Assembly: GCA_964593065.1 (NCBI GenBank)
Contig: CAZQGO010000001.1
Coordinates: forward strand, 124,001-188,000
Direction: 5' to 3'
Length of the DNA stretch: 64,000 bases
DNA from: CAZQGO01 sp964593065
GTDB lineage: Bacteria; Oederibacteriota; JAAXVQ01
Under the pieces are notes generated by a model that did not search any database, was not told the DNA's origin, and saw nothing but the letters and a program-made list of their open reading frames with translations. Positions within the stretch are counted from its first letter, which is position 1. Each line of letters begins with the position of its first letter. Shown here in pieces: positions 48,084-55,401 of the stretch. The position numbers and the translations under genes were made by a program.

Positions 48084-50870
48084 TTGCAGACCATGCCAGC
48101 ATGGAGACCATTCGGCGGAACGCGGCGGGCCTTGACGATTCTGACCTGCCTGGGCCTTCTCGGGACTGCGCCGGCGGGAAGCGAGGAAAGCATGTCTCCC
48201 CAGACGACGGTACAGGAGTTCCATCTTAAAAACGGCTTGACGGTTCTGGCCAAGGAAGTCCACGCCGCGCCGGTCGTGTCGGTCTTCATGTGGTACGGCG
48301 TGGGCAGCCGCCAGGAGCCGCCGGGACAATCGGGCCTGGCCCATTTCCTGGAACACATGCTGTTCAAGGGCACCCGGAAATTTCCCAAAGGCGAAATCTC
48401 CCGGCGGGTCGCGCGCACGGGGGGAAATCAAAACGCCTTTACCAGCTACGATTACACGGCCTACTTCGAAACCGTACCGGCAGAATTCCTGGACTTGGCC
48501 CTGGACATCGAATCCGACCGGATGCGGAATTCCCTGCTGGAACCGGCGGAACTGGAGAATGAACGCACGGTCATCCTGTCCGAGCTGGACGGCAACCGCA
48601 ATCACCCGCAGGTGCGCCTGCGCGATCTCGTCAATGCCCAGACCTTCGTGGAGCATCCCTACCGCCGGCCGATCATCGGCTGGCGCGAGGAAGTCCAACG
48701 CCTCACCCGGGAACAGCTCCTGGCCTTTTACCGTCAGTACTACCGGGCCGGGAATGCCACGCTGGTCGTGGTGGGGGATTTCGAGACGCCGGTGCTGCGC
48801 GGGAAAATCGAACGCGCCTTCGGCGCGCTGCCCGCGGGCCGGCCTTCCGAAACCGCGTTCGGGGCGGAGGAAAAACGCCAGGGAGAACGCCGGGTGCTCT
48901 TGGAAGACCACGGGCCGGCGGCCCTGGTGCGCATGAATTTCATCGCGCCGCCGGCGGGGGATCCCGATCAGTACGCGCTGACGGTGATCCACGACACCCT
49001 GGTCAAGGGAAAAAGCTCCCGCCTGTACCGGGCCCTGGTGGACCAGGGCCTGGCCGCGGACGTCGGCGGCACCCTGTACGAAATGGCGAACCCGGGTTTT
49101 TGGACGTTTACCGCCGTGTGCCAGCCGGGCGTGAAGCCCCAACAGGTCGAGGACCGCATGCGCGCCGAATTCCGCCGCTTGCAGGCCGAACTCCTGACCC
49201 CCCGGGAATTCCAGCGCGCGGTCAACCAGACCCGGGCCCAGCTCATCTTCTCCAAGGACGGCCTGACGGATCAAGCCCTCATGCTCGGATATTACCAGAC
49301 CGTTGCGGGAAATTGGCGCATCGCCGACCTGTATCCCGAAAAGGTGGCCGCGACCACGCCGGAACAAATTCGGGCCTGTGCGCGCACCTATCTGGCCGAT
49401 GAGCGCCTCACCGTGGGGCAATTCATTCCCCTGCCCGGAAGCCGGCCGGAACCCGTGCCGCCCGCCCCGCCGGACGTCCAAGCCTACGTCACGCGTCCCG
49501 GCGGGCCGGAAGCCTGGCTGTCCCAGCTTCCGGGACTGCCGCCGTCCGCGGGGTCCGCCTCGGGGGGCCAGGCGGACGCGAACGCCTGCCAGCGCTTTGA
49601 ATTGTCCAACGGCCTGGTTTTGCTCGTGCAAAGCAACCGGAGCAACCCCACCGTGCATCTCAGCGGGCTCGTGAAGGCCGGGGTGGTCAGCGAGCCCGCG
49701 GACCGGCCGGGTCTGGCCACCGTACACGCGGAAATGCTGGACCGGGGAACCGCGCAGCATACGGCGGCGCAGTTGGCCGACGCCCTGGAGTTCAAGGGCG
49801 CAAGCTTGAATTACACGGCCAGACAGGAGGAATTGAACATCAGCGCCGAGGCGTTGCCGGAGGATTTGGAACTCCTGTTGGGCATCCTGGCCGAAACGCT
49901 GCGCCGGCCGTCTTTCCCGGAGGAGGAATTACAAAAAGTCAAACAGGAAGTCCTGAGTGCCTGCCACGTGGCCCAGGACAGCGTGGGAGGGCAGGCCTGG
50001 CAGGGTTTTTGCGACCTGGCCTACCCGCCGGGGCATCCGCTGCGGCGAAGCCTGATCACGGCCGAGCCCGGCATCCGGCGCCTGGGACGCCAGGACGTGG
50101 CGGACTATCAACAGCGCTGGATACGGCCGGACCTGACGATCCTGTCCGTGGCCGGGGACGTGGACCCGCAGGCGGTTTTCACGCTGGTGCAGCGTCTGCT
50201 GCAGGATTGGTCCGCCGCCGGCCCGGCGCCGGACAAGTCATTTCCTCCCATGCAGACGGTCGGAGAAACCCGGAAGACGAACCAGGTCCTCCCCGGCAAG
50301 CAGGAGAGCGTCACCGTCCTCGGGCACCAGGGGATCGCTCGCTTGGATCCGGAATACTATCAGGCCTTTCTGGCCAACCAAATTCTGGGCGGGTCCGGAC
50401 TGTCCAGCCTGCTCATGCGGGAAGTCCGGGACGAGGAAGGGCTGACGTATTCCATTTATTCCACGTTCCGCGTTTCGCCCGGGGTGCGCCCCTGGATCGT
50501 GACGTTCCAGTCCGATCCGGCCCGGGTCGACCAGGCCGTGGCGAGCACGCTCCGGCAGGTGCGGGCAATGCAGGCCGGACGGGTCAGCGAGCAGCAGGTG
50601 GACGACGCCCGCGAGGAACTGGTCGGGGCCCTGGTGCTGACCCTCGAGAACAGCCAGGGGATCGCTGTGCTGAATCGCGAAATAGAATACTTCGGGCTGG
50701 GCCGGGACTACCTGCACCAGTTTCCGCGGGCCGTGCGCGCGGTCTCGCGGCAACAGGTCGTCGCGGCCGCGAACAAGTGGTTCCATCCCGACCGCACCCT
50801 GCAATCCACCGCCGGCCCGGCCGCGCCGGACGCCGCGGCGGATGAAGGCGGGAGCCGCAAGGCGCATTGA
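48084..50870 (+). CDS. M16-family zinc metalloprotease (two-domain, exported)
   Basis: The 928-aa product has an N-terminal signal segment (RALTILTCLGLLGTAP). The first M16 domain carries the inverted zinc motif HFLEH (about 87-91) with the distal Glu in ENERTVILSELDGN. A second half (about 500-900) has a similar fold but lacks HxxEH, as in pitrilysin-type single chains where only one half is catalytic. It is likely a periplasmic peptidase. The start is TTG 48084 (AAGGA 8 bases upstream) or ATG 48093. A promoter for the next gene begins in its last codons. Confidence 0.88.
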   Translation: MQTMPAWRPFGGTRRALTILTCLGLLGTAPAGSEESMSPQTTVQEFHLKNGLTVLAKEVHAAPVVSVFMWYGVGSRQEPPGQSGLAHFLEHMLFKGTRKFPKGEISRRVARTGGNQNAFTSYDYTAYFETVPAEFLDLALDIESDRMRNSLLEPAELENERTVILSELDGNRNHPQVRLRDLVNAQTFVEHPYRRPIIGWREEVQRLTREQLLAFYRQYYRAGNATLVVVGDFETPVLRGKIERAFGALPAGRPSETAFGAEEKRQGERRVLLEDHGPAALVRMNFIAPPAGDPDQYALTVIHDTLVKGKSSRLYRALVDQGLAADVGGTLYEMANPGFWTFTAVCQPGVKPQQVEDRMRAEFRRLQAELLTPREFQRAVNQTRAQLIFSKDGLTDQALMLGYYQTVAGNWRIADLYPEKVAATTPEQIRACARTYLADERLTVGQFIPLPGSRPEPVPPAPPDVQAYVTRPGGPEAWLSQLPGLPPSAGSASGGQADANACQRFELSNGLVLLVQSNRSNPTVHLSGLVKAGVVSEPADRPGLATVHAEMLDRGTAQHTAAQLADALEFKGASLNYTARQEELNISAEALPEDLELLLGILAETLRRPSFPEEELQKVKQEVLSACHVAQDSVGGQAWQGFCDLAYPPGHPLRRSLITAEPGIRRLGRQDVADYQQRWIRPDLTILSVAGDVDPQAVFTLVQRLLQDWSAAGPAPDKSFPPMQTVGETRKTNQVLPGKQESVTVLGHQGIARLDPEYYQAFLANQILGGSGLSSLLMREVRDEEGLTYSIYSTFRVSPGVRPWIVTFQSDPARVDQAVASTLRQVRAMQAGRVSEQQVDDAREELVGALVLTLENSQGIAVLNREIEYFGLGRDYLHQFPRAVRAVSRQQVVAAANKWFHPDRTLQSTAGPAAPDAAADEGGSRKAH

Positions 50871-50894
50871 CAGCGACCCGGAGTATGCTAAGAT
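50867..50894 (+). promoter_or_regulatory. Rubredoxin promoter with extended -10
   Basis: A perfect TTGACA (50867-50872), 16 bases, then TAAGAT (50889-50894) directly preceded by TGC. It overlaps the stop of the protease gene. Confidence 0.65.
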
Positions 50895-50947
50895 GGCTCG
50901 CGGCGCTAGGTTGAAGCCGGCGCCGGATCAAGTGAAGGAGGACCACG

Positions 50948-51106
50948 ATGGAAAAATACGTTTGCACGGTCTGCGGTTATGTGTATGATCCGGAGAAGGG
51001 GGACCCTGAAAACAAGGTCCCGCCGGGGACGCCATTCGAGTCGCTGCCCGAGGATTGGGTCTGCCCGGAATGCGGGGCCGGCAAGGACAGCTTTGAAAAG
51101 CAATAA
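50948..51106 (+). CDS. Rubredoxin
   Basis: This 52-aa iron-sulphur electron carrier reads MEKYVCTVCGYVYDPEKGD and so on, with the two CxxCG loops CTVCGY and CPECGA that hold the FeCys4 centre. Conserved PPGTPFESLPEDWVCP is intact. AAGGAGG lies 6 bases before ATG 50948. It has its own promoter. Rubredoxins serve oxygen or peroxide reduction or oxidoreductases; no partner is adjacent. The 129 bases that follow contain a GC-rich inverted repeat but no further gene. Confidence 0.95.
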   Translation: MEKYVCTVCGYVYDPEKGDPENKVPPGTPFESLPEDWVCPECGAGKDSFEKQ

Positions 51107-51235
51107 ACCCGGGGCCAGCCGGCTGCAAGGCGGGAGCTCCCAGCGTGAAGCGTATCCGGGGCGGCGAAGTGGGCGGGAGCGTCCGGGCTTTCCCGCCGCC
51201 GCGGCCGCGGAGCGGGAAGCGGGGAGGCGGGGAGG

Positions 51236-52168
51236 ATGCAGAGGTTAAAAGGCCATCGCTTTAAACGGGCCTTGGCTGCCGGGATTCAATGGTTTTCCCA
51301 GCATCGGCGCAACGTGGACCGCATCAACGTCTTTCCGGTCGCGGACGGCGACACGGGCAAGAACATGGACCATGCCTTCCAGGCCGCCCTCAAGGAAGTC
51401 GAGGCCGTGAAACGGAACAGCGCCTCCGAGGTGGCCTGGGCCGCGGCGCGCGGAGCCCTGATGGGAAGCCGCGGGTGTTCGGGCATGATCCTGTCTGGCT
51501 TTTTTGCGGGGTTCGCGGAGGGGGTCGGCGACCGGCACACCCTCGGTCCCGAAGATCTGGCCACGGCGCTGCAAATCGGCTGCCTGCGGGCGCGGGAACG
51601 GATCGACCATCCGGTCGAAGGCACCATTCTCAGCGTCGGGGAGGAAGCCGCCCGGCATGCACGCCGTGAAGCCCGCAAGAGCCAGAATGTTTTCGCGGTC
51701 ATCCGCTCCGCCTGGCAGGGCGCCTGCCGCGCGCTGGCCAAAACGCGGCAGCAACTCAAGGTCTTGCAGGAGCATCATGTCGTGGATGCCGGCGGGCAGG
51801 GCCTGGTTTATTTCCTGGAGGGCCTGGTGCGTTACAGCCAGCGCCTGCCGCTGGTGGCGGCCCCGGCGGCCGGCGTCGGCTCAGTGTCGGCGCTGGCACC
51901 GGCTCCGGTTCCGGCCTGCCGCTTTTGCACCGAGCTCCAATTGCTGGCACCCGGCCGGCAACGGGAAGAAATCCTGAAACAATTCGCGGAAATGGGCGAA
52001 CACCTGATGGTGGCGGAGGCCGGCGCCGGGCATTTTAAAATCCACCTCCATACCCGCGATGCCGGGAAAACCTTGCGCTTGGCCCGCAAACTAGGCCGGG
52101 TGACGTGGGAAAAAATCGACGACATGGCGCAGCAGCACCGGGACACGTTCGGCCTGGACACGGACTAG
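51236..52168 (+). CDS. FakA-type fatty acid kinase, short form (DAK2/DegV-associated)
   Basis: FakA phosphorylates fatty acids held by DegV/FakB proteins. The 310-aa product has the DAK2 ATP-binding domain with RINVFPVADGDTGKNMDHAF (near residue 28-47), GALMGSRGCSGMILSGFFAG and VDAGGQGLVYFLEGL. A middle domain follows, with FCTELQLLAPG and HFKIHLHTRDAGKTLRLA. The usual FakA is about 550 aa with a C-terminal EDD-like domain, which is missing here. A complete degV/fakB gene follows 5 bases later and may replace it functionally. ATG 51236 has GGGGAGG directly upstream. Confidence 0.85.
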   Translation: MQRLKGHRFKRALAAGIQWFSQHRRNVDRINVFPVADGDTGKNMDHAFQAALKEVEAVKRNSASEVAWAAARGALMGSRGCSGMILSGFFAGFAEGVGDRHTLGPEDLATALQIGCLRARERIDHPVEGTILSVGEEAARHARREARKSQNVFAVIRSAWQGACRALAKTRQQLKVLQEHHVVDAGGQGLVYFLEGLVRYSQRLPLVAAPAAGVGSVSALAPAPVPACRFCTELQLLAPGRQREEILKQFAEMGEHLMVAEAGAGHFKIHLHTRDAGKTLRLARKLGRVTWEKIDDMAQQHRDTFGLDTD

Positions 52169-52173
52169 GCCCC

Positions 52174-53028
52174 ATGGAACGCATCGCGCTGGTGACCGAC
52201 AGCACCTGCGATATTCCCGTGGATCAGCTGACGGGTCTGGGCGTTTACCTGGTGCCCCTCAGCGTGTTTTTCGGGGACCGGGAATATCTGGATAACGTCG
52301 AGTTGACACCCGAGAAGTTTTATCCGCTGCTGGCGTCCTCGCCCCATTTCCCGACCACTTCACAACCCTCGCCGGGAAAGTTTCTAACCTTGTTCCAGCA
52401 ACTTCAGCAGAACGAATACACCCACGTCATTTGTCTGCTTCTCAGCCGGAAACTTTCGGGCACCCACCAATCCGCCTCCGTGGCCGCCAAAATGGCGGGC
52501 GGCCTGCACATCACAGTCCTGGATTCCAAGACGACCAGCTGGGGCCTGGGTCTGCTGGTCCTGTACGCGCATGCCTTGGTGAAAAAAGGTTTGCCCTATT
52601 CCGAAATCCTGGCGAACCTGCAGGAAAAAATTCCCGCCGGATCCGCCTATTTCACGGTGGAAACCCTGGACGCCCTGCAGCGTGGCGGCCGGATCGGCAA
52701 GGCCGCCGCATTTTTAGGCAAACACCTCGGCGTCCGTCCGGTTTTGATGCTGGACGGCGTCAGCGGCGAGATCGAGGTCGTCAAAAAAGTCCACAGCCAC
52801 CAGGCCGCGGTGCAGGCCCTGCTGGAGGGCGTGCGCGAACACCGGCGGTCCAAGGGCATGACCTTCGGCGCCTGCGTGGTGCGCGCCGAAAGGCCGGAAC
52901 TGCAACAGGAATTATTTGCGGCTGTTCGGGCCCTGGATCTGGACGGCAAGGAGGTCCTGCTGGGGTCCATCGGAGCCGTGGTCGGAACGCATTTGGGGCG
53001 GGATGGCTGGGGCATTCTCCTGCTGTGA
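52174..53028 (+). CDS. DegV/FakB family fatty-acid-binding protein
   Basis: The 284-aa product has the EDD fold with IALVTDSTCDIPVDQLTGLG at the N-terminus, TSQPSPGKFLTLFQQL, LSRKLSGTHQSA and a central FTVETLDALQRGGRIGKAAA. FakB proteins present a bound acyl chain to FakA for phosphorylation. It follows the FakA-type gene by 5 bases. ATG 52174 is the family start. Confidence 0.92.
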   Translation: MERIALVTDSTCDIPVDQLTGLGVYLVPLSVFFGDREYLDNVELTPEKFYPLLASSPHFPTTSQPSPGKFLTLFQQLQQNEYTHVICLLLSRKLSGTHQSASVAAKMAGGLHITVLDSKTTSWGLGLLVLYAHALVKKGLPYSEILANLQEKIPAGSAYFTVETLDALQRGGRIGKAAAFLGKHLGVRPVLMLDGVSGEIEVVKKVHSHQAAVQALLEGVREHRRSKGMTFGACVVRAERPELQQELFAAVRALDLDGKEVLLGSIGAVVGTHLGRDGWGILLL

Positions 53029-53051
53029 GCCGAGCGGAGTTCCCGGCGCCG

Positions 53052-53202
53052 CCTCATCCAGATGATGAGGCTTGGGGTTCGGGGGCGGTGAAGCCCCCGA
53101 ATGAAGTAGGAAGGAGAACAGGACGCACGGCGTCCGTGTCAGGGGAACCTGCGACCGAAGGGAGTCCCATACGATTCCCCATCCGGTCGGGGTGGTTTCC
53201 CT
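53052..53202 (+). ncRNA. Candidate structured RNA, copy 2 (upstream of a glycosyltransferase)
   Basis: This is the second copy of the element at 16981-17132, over 90 percent identical by eye. Helices CCTCATC/GATGAGG (53052-53070), CGGGGGC/GCCCCCG (53080-53099), GGACGC/GCGTCC (53121-53135), AGGGGAACC (53141-53149) with GGTTTCCCT (53194-53202) and CGACCG/CGGTCG are kept. In the innermost helix GGGA (53160-53163) faces TCCC (53176-53179), where copy 1 has AGGA/TCCT: a compensatory change. The loop GTCCCATACGAT is invariant. It begins 23 bases after the degV stop and ends 32 bases before the next start codon. Confidence 0.65.
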
Positions 53203-53234
53203 GAAAGCTCCTAAAGGCGGAGGCGGGGTGAGGG

Positions 53235-54242
53235 ATGCCGCACAAACCAGTCGTTTCCGTGCTGCTGCCGGTCAAAGACGCCGCGCCGTTTTTACCGGCC
53301 TGCCTGCGGAGCCTGCTCGGACAGACCCTGGCCGATATCGAAATCGTCGCCGTCGAGAACGGCTCCACGGATGAATCGCCCGGCATTCTGCGCGCGGCGG
53401 CCGCCCGCGACGCACGCCTGCGGCTCTTGCGGGTGGGACCCGTCGGGCTGGTCCGGGCGCTCAACGCGGGCTTGGAAGCCTGCCGGGCGGATTGGATCGC
53501 GCGCATGGACGCGGATGATCTGTGCCGACGGGACCGCCTGGAACGGCAAGCGGCGGCGTTGCGGGACCGCCCGCGAGTGGACGTCCTCGCCTGCCGGGTC
53601 GTTCCTTTTCCCGGGCGGAACGTGGCGGAGGGTTTCCGCCTGTACATGGAATGGCAAAACGGCCTGCTGACGCCCGAGGCCATTGAAAATAATTTTTTTG
53701 TCGAGAGCCCGCTGCCGCATCCGGCGGTGATGTTCCGCGCCGAGAGGGTACGGGAAGCGGGCGGGTACCGGGAGGGGCCCTGGCCGGAAGACTATGAATT
53801 ATGGCTGAGAATGCGGGAGCGCGGGGCGGGCTTTGCCAAGCTTCCGCAGACCTTGCTGGCCTGGCGCATGCATGCCGGCCGGCTGTCCCTCCGGGACCCC
53901 CGTTACGCCAGGGAAGCTTTTTTGCGTTTGAAGGCCCAAGCCCTGGCCAAACGCCTGCCGGAGCCGCGCGTCGTGCTGGCCGGGGCCGGGCAATATGCCC
54001 GCCGGCTGGCGCCGCACCTGAGCCGCTGCGGGATCGAAATCCTGGCGGCCTTCGATATCGACCCCCGAAAGTTCAAGCGCCGGCTGGCCGGCAAGGAGAT
54101 CCTGCCGTACTTCCGGATTCCGGACTGGCGCCCGACTTTTATCCTGGCCGCCGTGGGCGCCCGGGGCAAGCGGGCGGAAGTCAGGTCCCGCCTCGATGCC
54201 CTGAGCCTGCGGGAAGGACGGGATTATTTATGCGTGGCTTGA
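53235..54242 (+). CDS. Family 2 glycosyltransferase
   Basis: The 335-aa product has a GT-A domain: VSVLLPVKDAAPFLPACLRS, VENGSTDESPGIL and the DxD-type metal site ARMDADDLCRRDRL. It transfers a sugar from a nucleotide donor, probably in surface polysaccharide synthesis. The C-terminal 100 residues have a Rossmann-like look (VVLAGAGQYARRLAPHLSRC), possibly a second small domain. ATG 53235 follows GAGGCGGGG. It sits 32 bases after structured-RNA copy 2. Confidence 0.85.
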   Translation: MPHKPVVSVLLPVKDAAPFLPACLRSLLGQTLADIEIVAVENGSTDESPGILRAAAARDARLRLLRVGPVGLVRALNAGLEACRADWIARMDADDLCRRDRLERQAAALRDRPRVDVLACRVVPFPGRNVAEGFRLYMEWQNGLLTPEAIENNFFVESPLPHPAVMFRAERVREAGGYREGPWPEDYELWLRMRERGAGFAKLPQTLLAWRMHAGRLSLRDPRYAREAFLRLKAQALAKRLPEPRVVLAGAGQYARRLAPHLSRCGIEILAAFDIDPRKFKRRLAGKEILPYFRIPDWRPTFILAAVGARGKRAEVRSRLDALSLREGRDYLCVA

Positions 54243-54259
54243 CCCTCCTCCGCCGGCGC

Positions 54260-54288
54260 TTGACACCATCCCCCATTCCGGCGACAAT
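54260..54288 (+). promoter_or_regulatory. Promoter ahead of a lipoprotein gene
   Basis: TTGACA (54260-54265), 17 bases, then GACAAT (54283-54288), about 60 bases before the GTG start at 54349. Confidence 0.5.
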
Positions 54289-54348
54289 AGGTGGTCCCGG
54301 CCATCCACCTACGCGGGACAGGACGGATTTCTTGGCGCAGGGGGCGGA

Positions 54349-55359
54349 GTGATTCGAGCACGTTGGAAAATCGGAATCCTCCTGCTGCTGCTGGCGGGGC
54401 CGCTGGGCGGGTGCGGGATCCGGAACCGGCCGCCGGCCCTGACGCTGGCCTATCAATTTTCCGACGGCGGAGTTTACCTGGTACAGAACGCCTACAACGC
54501 CCGCCAGCGCCTGACGAAAACCCACGCGGGCCGGATTTTTGCGGATACCCAGGAAGAACTCTTTACGAGTGCGGCCTGTGAACTCCGTGTCACCCACCCG
54601 AACTCCCGGGAGCTGGAGGCCGCCTTCACCCTCCTGCGCCTGCGCATCCACGACGGCCGCGGAAAATTCAAGCTGGAAATCGGCCCGGAGGGCGGCGAGC
54701 TGAGCTGGTACGGCGAAGAACAGACGCTGGAAAGCTATTTGGGTCCCGAGGCCTGGCGGCGCTACCGGGAATTGATCCGCCAACCCATGGCCGTGGTGCG
54801 CGTCAATTCCCGGGGCATTCAGCAAGCGGACGGGAAAGCCGGGGACACCGGCTTGAAGATCAACTACGCGCTGCTTCAGGTCCTGGGGAAAAACCGGGTC
54901 ATCGGCGGGTATGTGGTCCGCAGCCTCAAGGTTCCTCCGCTGCTGATGATCATTTTCCCGGGGAAAAAGGTGCGGGTCCGGGAAACCTGGTCCACCCGGA
55001 GCGAAGACGCGCGCGCGCCCGCGCGCCGCGGCGGAATTTTCCAGCCCGTGGTCACCACGTTTACCCTGCAGTCGGCTGCGGCCACGGGCGCGATCCTGGA
55101 AACGCAAAACCGGGTCGAATTTTCCGAAGCCGACCTGCAAGCCGTGCGCCGCAACCTGAAATGGGAGGACATACAAGGTTTAAAGTTCAAGCAGGGCGCG
55201 TTGCGCATGCAGGGCCGGGAAACTTTCCTTCCCGGACCCGGCCGCCCGCAAGCCGGGGACATGACCTTGCGCAAGCAGTATTCCTTAAGTTTCAAGGCGG
55301 AAGACTGGGACTTGCGGGAAACCGAGCAGTACCACTTTTCGGTCCAGCCCCGGCCATGA
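54349..55359 (+). CDS. Hypothetical lipoprotein
   Basis: The 336-aa product has a signal peptide with the lipobox LGGCG (Cys near residue 24) and a beta-rich mature part without recognised domain. Repeated patterns such as LTLAYQFSDGGVYLVQN and LRKQYSLSFKAEDWDLRE suggest an antiparallel sheet structure. The GTG start at 54349 follows GGGGCGGAG. It precedes a glycosyltransferase by about 40 bases. Confidence 0.72.
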   Translation: MIRARWKIGILLLLLAGPLGGCGIRNRPPALTLAYQFSDGGVYLVQNAYNARQRLTKTHAGRIFADTQEELFTSAACELRVTHPNSRELEAAFTLLRLRIHDGRGKFKLEIGPEGGELSWYGEEQTLESYLGPEAWRRYRELIRQPMAVVRVNSRGIQQADGKAGDTGLKINYALLQVLGKNRVIGGYVVRSLKVPPLLMIIFPGKKVRVRETWSTRSEDARAPARRGGIFQPVVTTFTLQSAAATGAILETQNRVEFSEADLQAVRRNLKWEDIQGLKFKQGALRMQGRETFLPGPGRPQAGDMTLRKQYSLSFKAEDWDLRETEQYHFSVQPRP

Positions 55360-55401
55360 ACGCCGCGGGTTGAAGGGGAGGGAGCAGCCATTCTCGACAA
55401 G

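Noticed and set aside
51107..51235. Small ORF (GTG in the rubredoxin-fakA space)
   Set aside because: It is Gly/Arg/Pro-rich, runs out of frame into fakA and has no family character.
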